DNA of 9,896 nt, taken from the NCBI GenBank assembly GCA_007120055.1, contig SKOL01000544.1, forward strand, positions 1 through 9,896, in the 5' to 3' direction. The translations under genes were made by a program, and so were the position numbers. The notes under the pieces are model-generated. The model ran no database searches and had not been told where the DNA came from. It saw nothing but the letters and a program-made list of their open reading frames with translations. This document shows positions 1-5,811 of this stretch, one piece after another (positions within the stretch are counted from its first letter, which is position 1; every line of letters starts with the position of its first letter). Source of the DNA: Anaerobacillus sp. GTDB lineage: Bacteria > Bacillota > Bacilli > Bacillales_H > Anaerobacillaceae.

Positions 1-2
1 TA

Positions 3-31
3 TTGACTCAGACCCAATTCGCTAGTATGAT
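3..31 (+). promoter_or_regulatory. Sigma-A-like promoter of the FAD dehydrogenase gene
   Basis: A -35 box TTGACT (3-8) is followed, after a 17-bp spacer, by a -10 box TATGAT (26-31). Each matches the sigma-A/sigma-70 consensus at five of six bases and the spacing is ideal. Transcription would start near 37-39, giving a leader of about 85 nt before the ATG at 124. The -10 box overlaps the cre site, so binding there should block initiation. The window edge cuts off anything further upstream. No start site has been mapped; the call rests on consensus match, spacing and placement. Confidence 0.72.
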
Positions 32-45
32 GAAAACGTAAACAA
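30..45 (+). promoter_or_regulatory. cre box (CcpA catabolite-repression operator)
   Basis: The 16-mer ATGAAAACGTAAACAA fits the Bacillota cre consensus WTGNAARCGNWWWCAW at every position. It overlaps the last two bases of the -10 box and covers the predicted transcription start. In that position CcpA bound with HPr-Ser-P normally represses. It implies that the FAD dehydrogenase, and perhaps the pathway, is switched off when a preferred sugar is present. I found no comparable cre match in the 1597-1913 or 7246-7324 gaps. Confidence 0.75.
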
Positions 46-56
46 AACCACAAAGC

Positions 57-76
57 GACCCGGGTCATTTGCGCAA
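57..76. repeat. Two adjacent short palindromes in the 5' leader
   Basis: GACCCGGGTC (57-66) is a perfect 10-bp palindrome and TTGCGCAA (69-76) a perfect 8-bp palindrome two bases later. Both lie between the predicted transcription start and the gene's ribosome binding site. They could be a specific-regulator operator or small RNA hairpins. Short palindromes do occur by chance; two GC-rich ones side by side in AT-rich DNA is mildly unusual. Confidence 0.35.
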
Positions 77-123
77 TGTGGTGTCAGAAAAATCTATCTA
101 TTAAAACTTGGAGGGTTTCAACT

Positions 124-1596
124 ATGAATGCAGAGAAATTGATTGAAGGACTTAAGAACATTTTGACTGAAGAACAAATCAATACAGAACATGAAGAATT
201 ATATGATGCAGCAGCGGATCGATATAAAAAATATGCAAAAGCTAGAAAGGTTTTAGATGTTCCTTTGCCTACAGCGATTGTGTACCCTAACTCAACTGAT
301 GAGGTAAGTGAATTATTGACATTTTGTAATGAAAATAAGGTTAATGTGATTGCCAGAGGCGGTAAAACTGCTACTGAAGGCGGACTGGAAAACTGGAAAG
401 AAGTATCTATCGTAATTGACGCAGAAAACCTTAACAAGGTCATCAAAATTGATGAACATAATATGCAGGCTACAGTTCAAGCTGGTGTTGTGTTGCAGGA
501 CCTTGAGGACGAACTTAGAAAAAGGGGTTATACTACAGGTCACTCTCCTCAATCTAAACCAGTTGCTAAGTTTGGTGGCCTAGTAGCTACAAGAAGCATT
601 GGGCAATTTTCTACTTTATATGGTGGAATTGAAGATATGGTTGTTGGTCTCGAATGTGTATTCCCAAATGGGCATATCTCCAAAATCAAGAATGTCTCAA
701 GGCGGGCCGGTGGACCAGACATCCGTCATATAGCCATAGGTAATGAAGGGGCACTATGCTACATTACAGAAGTAACAGTTAAGTTATTTAAGTACTTCCC
801 AGAAAACAACAGGTTCTACGGATACCTTGTAAAGGACGTCGCAACTGGAATTAATGTACTTAGAGAAGTTATGGTTAATGGGTACCGTCCGTCAGTTGCC
901 CGTGCGTACTCAGAAGAAGATGCTGGACAACATTTCTACCATTTTTATAAAGGTAAATGTGTTTTGATTTTTATGGCGGAAGGTAATAAAGATATCGTAT
1001 CTGCAACATGCAAAGGAATTGAAGAGGCTGTTGAAAAGTTTAAAGATGGTATCGTTGAACAGGTCGATAGTGAACTAATAGAAGAATGGTTTAATAATTT
1101 GAACTGGTCACAAAAAGATATAGAGGATGAGTTTGAAGGAATGATTGAAAATGACAGCCATGCAGGGTTCACTACAGAGATCTCCGCAGACTGGGAAACG
1201 ATCCCGAAAATTTATGACAATGTAATAAATAGAATTAGAAAAGAGTTTCCTCGGGCACATGATTTGACCCTACTGGGAGGACACTCGTCTCATAGCTATA
1301 TAAACGGAACTAATATGTATTTTGTATACAATTATAATATCAATTGCGCTCCAGAAGATGAAATGAGAATTTATCATCACCCTCTTCAAACGATTATTGT
1401 TGAAGAAACTTTAAAACTAAATGGCTCTATGTGTCACCATCATGGAATTGGTAAGTTCCGTAATGAATGGACTGAACAAGAGCATGGCTCTGCGTACTAT
1501 ATGCTTGAGAAACTTAAAGAAGCTTTCGATCCAAATGGCATTATGAACTTCGGAACTATTTATTATCAAGAAGAAGGTGCGAAATATCAAAAGTAA
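124..1596 (+). CDS. FAD-binding dehydrogenase, AGPS/GlcD-like (YgcU-like)
   Basis: A 490-residue flavoprotein of the PCMH/FAD_binding_4 oxidoreductase superfamily. The start is the ATG at 124, placed 8 nt after GGAGGG (110-115); an in-frame ATG at 76 has no ribosome site. The FAD loop ARGGKTATEGG lies at 77-87, a GHSPQS segment at 139-144, GGIEDMVVG at 167-175, GNEGALCYITE at 206-216, and the C-terminal HHHGIGKFR at 438-446. The GHSP, GGPDIRH and triple-His motifs resemble alkyl-dihydroxyacetonephosphate synthase (AGPS) more than glycolate or lactate oxidase. Tyr404 in an MYFVYNY segment may match the AGPS active-site Tyr. No membrane segment or Fe-S cysteine cluster is visible, so it is probably cytoplasmic. 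It has its own cre-controlled promoter, with the Etf pair downstream as likely electron acceptor. Length and neighbours match E. coli YgcU as recalled. The substrate is unknown. Confidence 0.88.
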   Translation: MNAEKLIEGLKNILTEEQINTEHEELYDAAADRYKKYAKARKVLDVPLPTAIVYPNSTDEVSELLTFCNENKVNVIARGGKTATEGGLENWKEVSIVIDAENLNKVIKIDEHNMQATVQAGVVLQDLEDELRKRGYTTGHSPQSKPVAKFGGLVATRSIGQFSTLYGGIEDMVVGLECVFPNGHISKIKNVSRRAGGPDIRHIAIGNEGALCYITEVTVKLFKYFPENNRFYGYLVKDVATGINVLREVMVNGYRPSVARAYSEEDAGQHFYHFYKGKCVLIFMAEGNKDIVSATCKGIEEAVEKFKDGIVEQVDSELIEEWFNNLNWSQKDIEDEFEGMIENDSHAGFTTEISADWETIPKIYDNVINRIRKEFPRAHDLTLLGGHSSHSYINGTNMYFVYNYNINCAPEDEMRIYHHPLQTIIVEETLKLNGSMCHHHGIGKFRNEWTEQEHGSAYYMLEKLKEAFDPNGIMNFGTIYYQEEGAKYQK

Positions 1597-1673
1597 GTAT
1601 TGAGACCATCAAACACTAATGGGGAGTGTCAAAAGTTCTATGAAAACTTAGATATTCCACAGTTACTACATTT

Positions 1674-1703
1674 AGAGCGATGGTGACATCACGCCATCGC
1701 TCT
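1674..1703. terminator. Perfect 10-bp inverted repeat after the FAD dehydrogenase gene
   Basis: AGAGCGATGG (1674-1683) and CCATCGCTCT (1694-1703) are exact reverse complements around a 10-nt loop. The position, about 80 nt after the stop codon, suits transcription termination. However, no T-run follows on the plus strand (TGACAAAC comes next), so it is not a classical intrinsic terminator. It could be a processing or stability hairpin, or a protein-binding operator, since its right arm touches a TTGACA sequence. Confidence 0.45.
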
Positions 1704-1785
1704 TGACAAACACGCCATTGGTTTTATGGAAGGTTATCAAGGGCTCAGCTAAACAAAATAGTGCTTAAGTCATAGTGCGGTGTGG

Positions 1786-1805
1786 TAACCTAACTTTTAA
1801 CCTAA
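1786..1805. repeat. Direct repeat TAACCTAA, two copies 12 bp apart
   Basis: TAACCTAA occurs at 1786-1793 and again at 1798-1805. Same-strand repeats about one helical turn apart are typical of response-regulator or activator half-sites. AGGTTA at 1731-1736 is complementary to the core of both copies, so an RNA pairing role is also possible. No regulator gene is present in the window to link to it. Confidence 0.3.
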
Positions 1806-1810
1806 AATTC

Positions 1811-1858
1811 AGGGGGGCAAGCTTTTTGCTTGTAAAGCCCTCTAGTATAGGGTTTTAC
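1811..1858 (+). promoter_or_regulatory. Competing hairpins in the leader of the transporter operon
   Basis: GTAAAGCCCT (1832-1841) can pair with AGGGTTTTAC (1849-1858) around a 7-nt loop, with one G-U pair. The same GCCCTCT segment (1837-1843) can instead pair with the G-rich run at 1811-1817, enclosing a small CAAGC/GCTTG hairpin (1818-1822 with 1828-1832) with a five-T loop. The two folds exclude each other, as in attenuators or antiterminator sites. A clear T-run terminator does not follow directly, so this is a candidate structure only. Confidence 0.35.
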
Positions 1859-1913
1859 AACCTATTTCTATAAAAAGTTTTTACAATACGTACTAATATA
1901 TGGGGGTGTAAAT

Positions 1914-3215
1914 ATGAAAAAAGAAACGTTAAGAAGGTATTTTCAATTTCTTTTGGTAGTTCTAGCTGCTGGTGCTATTTATCCTGTCATTTACTTAAGA
2001 GGAAGCTATCAAGAAACTATTCTAGAAGTCTTTAACATGACGTTACCTCAGTTAAATACCATTTATTCAATACTAGGTATTGTATTTGTGTTAGGGTACT
2101 TCCCGAGTGGCTTGCTAAGTGATAAGTTTTCTGCTAAAAAATTGCTGGCTATCTCATTGTTTGGTACTGCACTGGGCGGATTTTGGTTCGCGCAAGTGCC
2201 AAACTACAATAGTGTGGTTCTAATTTTCTGTATCTGGGGAATTTTTTCTGTATTCACATTCTGGAGTTCTCATTTAAAGCTTGTTAAGATGATAGCTAAA
2301 GAAAATGAGGAAGGAAGGTTCTTTGGAATTCTTGATGGTGGACGAGGGGTAGTTGAGGCTGTTCTAGCAAGTATCGCAATTATAATATTTGCTAGCGTAC
2401 TAGGGAATAGCCTGGACTTACTAGATAAAAAAGCGGCTTTGGTAGCAGTTATCTATATGTACTCTGGCGTGCTATTACTGACATCGATCCTGATTATGTT
2501 TTTTGTTGAAGATGATAGTAAGACTTCAGAAAATGATGAGACTAGTACGGGAGCGAAGGATAGGGAAATTTTCAAGCTATCTGATTTATCTAAGGTTTTC
2601 AAAAACAAACTGATTTATTTGCACGGTAGTATCGTCTTCGCTGGCTATGCGGTTTTCTGGACCTATTACTACTTAGGTGGCTTTTTACAGACTAATGTTG
2701 GTGTGGACCCAGTTAGTGTAGGAACCATTATGGTTATTGTGCTTTGGATGAGACCGGTGGGGGGCATCTTGGCAGGGTTTCTTGCCGATAGATTTGGAAA
2801 GACCAATATTATAATGAGTGCTCTGGCAGGGGCAAGCATCTGTCTCGTTATAATAGCTTTGTTACCAGTTACTGCAGGGAAAACCATGTTCTATTCACTA
2901 ATCGTTTTGTTAGCTATATTCCTTTATGCAATTCGAGGAACTTACTGGTCGCTACTTGGTGATGCTAAGATTAAAGCAACAATTTTAGGAACAGCCATTG
3001 GCGTTGTATCGTTTATCGGTTATGCCCCCGATATCATATTACCGCAGTTTAATAGTTTCTTGTTTAATCAATTTGGTGATAGCGGAGGATATAATGCCTA
3101 CTTCATCTCAAGTGCAGTGATAGGTATAGCTGGTTTGATATTAGCGCTAATTTTCGGAAGATTAACAAAAAAGAAACCTATTGCAACTGACGATAAAAGT
3201 GTAGTTAATAAGTAA
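1914..3215 (+). CDS. MFS transporter (YqcE/YihN-like)
   Basis: A 433-residue, strongly hydrophobic protein with about 12 predicted membrane helices in two halves, split by a charged cytoplasmic loop near residues 199-231. A motif-A-like loop, GLLSDKFSAKKLL, lies at 66-78 and its second-half counterpart AGFLADRFGKTN at 287-298. A segment EEGRFFGILDGGRG (132-145) looks subfamily-specific. The sugar-porter GRR signature is absent, so YqcE/YihN-type proteins are a better comparison than YgcS. The ATG at 1914 follows GGGGGTG (1902-1908). It is first in a run in which etfB begins one base after its stop. It probably moves a small organic substrate or product across the membrane; the substrate and direction are not readable. 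MFS assignment is secure, the subfamily is from recall. Confidence 0.88.
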   Translation: MKKETLRRYFQFLLVVLAAGAIYPVIYLRGSYQETILEVFNMTLPQLNTIYSILGIVFVLGYFPSGLLSDKFSAKKLLAISLFGTALGGFWFAQVPNYNSVVLIFCIWGIFSVFTFWSSHLKLVKMIAKENEEGRFFGILDGGRGVVEAVLASIAIIIFASVLGNSLDLLDKKAALVAVIYMYSGVLLLTSILIMFFVEDDSKTSENDETSTGAKDREIFKLSDLSKVFKNKLIYLHGSIVFAGYAVFWTYYYLGGFLQTNVGVDPVSVGTIMVIVLWMRPVGGILAGFLADRFGKTNIIMSALAGASICLVIIALLPVTAGKTMFYSLIVLLAIFLYAIRGTYWSLLGDAKIKATILGTAIGVVSFIGYAPDIILPQFNSFLFNQFGDSGGYNAYFISSAVIGIAGLILALIFGRLTKKKPIATDDKSVVNK

Positions 3216-3216
3216 A

Positions 3217-4011
3217 ATGAAAATTGTATGCTTAGTTAAATTTATACCAGATGTTGAAAACTTCCTATATGATTATGAAAAGAATGTGTTAATCAGGGAA
3301 AACGTCAAACTAATACTCAATCCAGATGATGCAGCTGCGTTAGCATTTGTTTTAAAGATTAAGGAAAAAGATCCAGAAACATTTATTGAAATAGTCAGCA
3401 TGGCTCCCACAAGTGTTATTCCATATATTGAAGACTTATTAAGACGTGATGTAGACAAAGCGACATTGATTTCTGATAGATTGTATGTAGGTAGCGATAC
3501 TTACATCACGAGCAAAATACTTGCTAGGTATTTGCAAAAAGAAGAATTTGATTGTATTTTAACTGGTACTCACGCACTAGATGGAGACACTTCACATGTT
3601 CCATCTCAGATCGGTGAATTGCTAGATATTAATCAGATGTCAGGAATCGTGAAAGTTGATGAGGATCTATTTAGGAAAAATGTTGCGGTAGTTGAAGTGG
3701 ATAATGATGGCGTATTATCAAAGTATGAAATTGAACTACCGGCAATTCTAAGTCTGCAAAAGGAAAGTAAGTATAAATTACCATACATCAAGTACAAAGA
3801 TCTTGAGCGGGATGTAAGTGAAAAAATATCTATAATCAGCAATCAAGATCTAGCATTTGAAAAAGATGAGGTTGGTATTAAAGGGTCACTCACTAAGGTA
3901 TCTAGAACATATGTGAAGAAAATTGAGCAAAAAGATAAAATTGTAGTCCGAAACGATGATAGTGGTGTTGATGTTGTATATACATTTTTAAAAGAGCAAG
4001 GATTTGTTTAA
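3217..4011 (+). CDS. etfB: Electron transfer flavoprotein beta subunit-like (YgcR/FixA-like)
   Basis: A 264-residue EtfB/FixA-family protein. It opens with MKIVCLVKFIPD and carries NPDD (35-38), VSMAP (60-64), SDT (93-95) and a long conserved stretch at 116-136 that includes LDGDTSHVPSQIGELL. These are the nucleotide-binding features of EtfB. The C-terminal partner-recognition segment differs from standard EtfB: where classic proteins have a NEPRY-type sequence, this one has KESKYKLPY (about 187-195). That suggests a dedicated dehydrogenase partner rather than acyl-CoA dehydrogenases. The start lies one base after the MFS stop with no clear ribosome site, so translation is probably coupled. 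It should form a heterodimer with the next gene's product and take electrons from the FAD dehydrogenase at 124-1596; that pairing is inferred from context. Confidence 0.88.
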   Translation: MKIVCLVKFIPDVENFLYDYEKNVLIRENVKLILNPDDAAALAFVLKIKEKDPETFIEIVSMAPTSVIPYIEDLLRRDVDKATLISDRLYVGSDTYITSKILARYLQKEEFDCILTGTHALDGDTSHVPSQIGELLDINQMSGIVKVDEDLFRKNVAVVEVDNDGVLSKYEIELPAILSLQKESKYKLPYIKYKDLERDVSEKISIISNQDLAFEKDEVGIKGSLTKVSRTYVKKIEQKDKIVVRNDDSGVDVVYTFLKEQGFV

Positions 4012-4012
4012 T

Positions 4013-4969
4013 ATGAACAAAAGCTTAATTTATTTGGATAATGAGAACATACAAAACTCCATAGATCTATTGGAAGTTGTAAATCAGATCTATGGAACTG
4101 GAAAATGTGAAACTTATGGCATTAGTTTTAATCAAGTTTGTACTAGTGCAGAAGGTAAATTTGATTATATAGTCAATGTCGAAGATGACCGGCTAAAAAA
4201 CTACGATATTGCCAATCTTACTAACTGCATGGAGGAAGTATTTCAAACTTTTAAATTTGACAGCGTTATCATACCTGCTACGCATTTTGGTAGAATGCTT
4301 GCTCCAAGGCTTGCTATGCGTCTTAATGTAGGATTAGTGGCTGATGTCACAACTATTGGACATGTGGACGGAGTCATTGAGATGGTTAGACCGGCTTTCA
4401 GTGGGAAGATAATGGCGGGAATTGTTAATAGAGGTCTCGTACCTTTGATGATGAGCGTCAGACAAAATGTATTCTCCTATGTTTCTGACTCTGTAAAAGA
4501 GTCTACAATAATAGATTTTAAGCCAGTAAACATCCAGCCTAGTAAGATTAAGCTTATTGAGAAAAGAGAGAAGGAAAGATCACTGGATATCAGGGACAGT
4601 GAAGTACTTGTATCTGGTGGCGGTGGTACCAACCGAAATTTTAAGGAACTGAATCATCTAGCAGTGGCTTTGAACGGTCAAGTCTCCGCTAGTAGAAAAA
4701 TCGTTGATAGCGGAATTGCCTCACGGAGCATTCAAGTGGGGCAATCCGGTAAGACGGTAAGTCCAAGATTGTATATTGCATTAGGTATACATGGCTCTCT
4801 CCACCACATTGAAGGACTGAAGAACGTAGAATATATCATCTCTGTTAATACAAATAAAAACGCCCCTATTTGCAGCCTGGCGGATATCGTTGTTGAAGGA
4901 GATGCCATAGAGTTTATACAAAAACTGGTTGAGAAAATTAGTAGAAATAAAACAAATTCGAAGTTTTAG
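4013..4969 (+). CDS. etfA: Electron transfer flavoprotein alpha subunit-like (YgcQ/FixB-like), divergent FAD site
   Basis: A 318-residue EtfA/FixB-family protein. The ATG at 4013 lies one base after the etfB stop, 10 nt after AAGGA (3998-4002). A TTG at 4004 overlapping etfB would add three residues but sits too close to that ribosome site. The C-terminal FAD domain is clear: SGGGG (201-205), ASR (226-228), QVGQSGK (241-247), GIHGSLHH (258-265), NKNAPI (281-286). Three usual residues differ: the Arg of SGGRG is Gly204, the Thr of VGQTGK is Ser245, and the Ser of GISG is His260. The flavin-contacting ASR Arg and final His are kept. There is no N-terminal ferredoxin domain, unlike the LctC-type EtfA of confurcating lactate dehydrogenase. 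FAD probably still binds, perhaps with altered potential. Confidence 0.87.
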   Translation: MNKSLIYLDNENIQNSIDLLEVVNQIYGTGKCETYGISFNQVCTSAEGKFDYIVNVEDDRLKNYDIANLTNCMEEVFQTFKFDSVIIPATHFGRMLAPRLAMRLNVGLVADVTTIGHVDGVIEMVRPAFSGKIMAGIVNRGLVPLMMSVRQNVFSYVSDSVKESTIIDFKPVNIQPSKIKLIEKREKERSLDIRDSEVLVSGGGGTNRNFKELNHLAVALNGQVSASRKIVDSGIASRSIQVGQSGKTVSPRLYIALGIHGSLHHIEGLKNVEYIISVNTNKNAPICSLADIVVEGDAIEFIQKLVEKISRNKTNSKF

Positions 4970-4980
4970 GAGGAATAGCA

Positions 4981-5760
4981 ATGGAAATTATGGATTTTAA
5001 AATGGATTTCTTTTCTTTGAAGGGTAAAAATGCTCTTGTGACAGGAGGCAATAGCGGTTTAGGCCAGGCATTTTCCGTGGCACTTGCAAAGGGTGGCGCT
5101 AACGTTATGGCAGTTAGTATTCTAGACGATGATGGTGAAACAAAAAATTGGATAGAAGAATGTGGTGTTCAATACAAATATGTTCAAGCAGACATTACAG
5201 AAGATGGTGAATGCAAAAGAGTAGTGGAAGAGTGCGTGAATACGTGGGGGAGTATTGATATTTTAGTTAATTGTGCGGGTATTTGCATAAATATTGAAGA
5301 TGTTACTAAATTTACTCGTAAAGAGTGGGATAAAATGGTTTCTGTGAATTTGACAGCTGCATTTGAAATGACCCATGAATCTTGTAAATATATGATTAAG
5401 CAGCAAAGTGGAAAGATAATTAACATTGGTTCACTTTACACATTCTTAGGTGGACAGTGGTCACCAGCTTATGCAGCAACAAAGCACGGAATCGCAGGGC
5501 TTACAAAATCAATGTGTGATGAACTCGCACAGTTCAATATACAAGTAAATTCGATTGCACCAGGATACTTTGCAACAAAACTGACAGAAAAAACACGTAG
5601 TGATGAAAAACGTAATAATCAAATTTTGTCTCACATACCAGCGAATAGGTGGGGATATTTAGCTGATTTGATGGGGACTTGTGTGTTCTTATCCAGTGCG
5701 GCCTCCAATTATGTCAACGGTCATATATTAACCGTCGACGGTGGTTACTTGATGAGATAG
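4981..5760 (+). CDS. Short-chain dehydrogenase/reductase, KduD/YgcW-like
   Basis: A 259-residue classical SDR with a Rossmann fold and no membrane segments. The cofactor motif TGGNSGLG is at 21-28, NCAG at 97-100, and the catalytic set is Asn123, Ser151, Tyr164 and Lys168 (YAATK). The APGYFATKLT segment and a DGGY near the C-terminus are typical. The start ATG at 4981 follows AGGAGG (4968-4973), which overlaps the etfA stop codon; in-frame ATGs at 4990 and 5002 lack this ribosome site. The pattern resembles 2-deoxy-gluconate 3-dehydrogenase (KduD) and gluconate 5-dehydrogenase, enzymes that oxidise a secondary alcohol to a ketone with NAD(P). Placed between the Etf pair and a sugar kinase, it may make or consume the kinase substrate. 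The exact substrate and NAD/NADP preference are not determined. Confidence 0.9.
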   Translation: MEIMDFKMDFFSLKGKNALVTGGNSGLGQAFSVALAKGGANVMAVSILDDDGETKNWIEECGVQYKYVQADITEDGECKRVVEECVNTWGSIDILVNCAGICINIEDVTKFTRKEWDKMVSVNLTAAFEMTHESCKYMIKQQSGKIINIGSLYTFLGGQWSPAYAATKHGIAGLTKSMCDELAQFNIQVNSIAPGYFATKLTEKTRSDEKRNNQILSHIPANRWGYLADLMGTCVFLSSAASNYVNGHILTVDGGYLMR

Positions 5761-5811
5761 TGTGCACATTTTAGGCTCTGTTTTGCGAAATTATTGGGAG
5801 GTAATGTCAGT

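Larger units (their letters stand above)
1597..1913. other. 317-nt intergenic region / probable leader of the transporter operon
   Basis: There is no credible coding sequence here; the only ATG-initiated frames are a few codons long and lack ribosome sites. From left to right it holds a perfect inverted repeat (1674-1703), an 8-bp direct repeat (1786-1805), and two overlapping hairpin options (1811-1858). A -10-like TACAAT lies at 1882-1887 without a convincing -35. TTGACA at 1703-1708 has only a weak TATGGA 16 bp later. No known riboswitch or T-box could be recognised by eye. The size and structure suggest a regulated leader or a promoter region separating the FAD dehydrogenase from the following operon. 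Confidence 0.6.

Noticed and set aside
76..123. Upstream in-frame ATG start for the FAD dehydrogenase
   Set aside because: It lacks a ribosome site, while the ATG at 124 has GGAGGG at ideal distance and begins where the family homology would start.
1703..1730. Promoter with TTGACA -35
   Set aside because: The only -10 candidate at acceptable spacing is TATGGA, a poor match, so it is noted but not called.
4004..4012. TTG start for EtfA overlapping the EtfB stop
   Set aside because: AAGGA at 3998-4002 is only one base from this TTG but 10 nt from the ATG at 4013.
124..4969. Electron-confurcating lactate dehydrogenase (LctBCD) type complex
   Set aside because: EtfA lacks an N-terminal ferredoxin domain, the dehydrogenase is AGPS-like rather than GlcD-like, and the genes are separated by the MFS gene and a long gap.
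5761..5768. TGTGCACA palindrome after the SDR stop codon
   Set aside because: A single 8-bp palindrome inside an operon with no other signal; likely chance.
5794..5811. TTG start for the FGGY kinase
   Set aside because: It would put the GGGAGGT ribosome site inside the gene; the ATG at 5812 is correctly spaced and starts at the conserved N-terminal strand.
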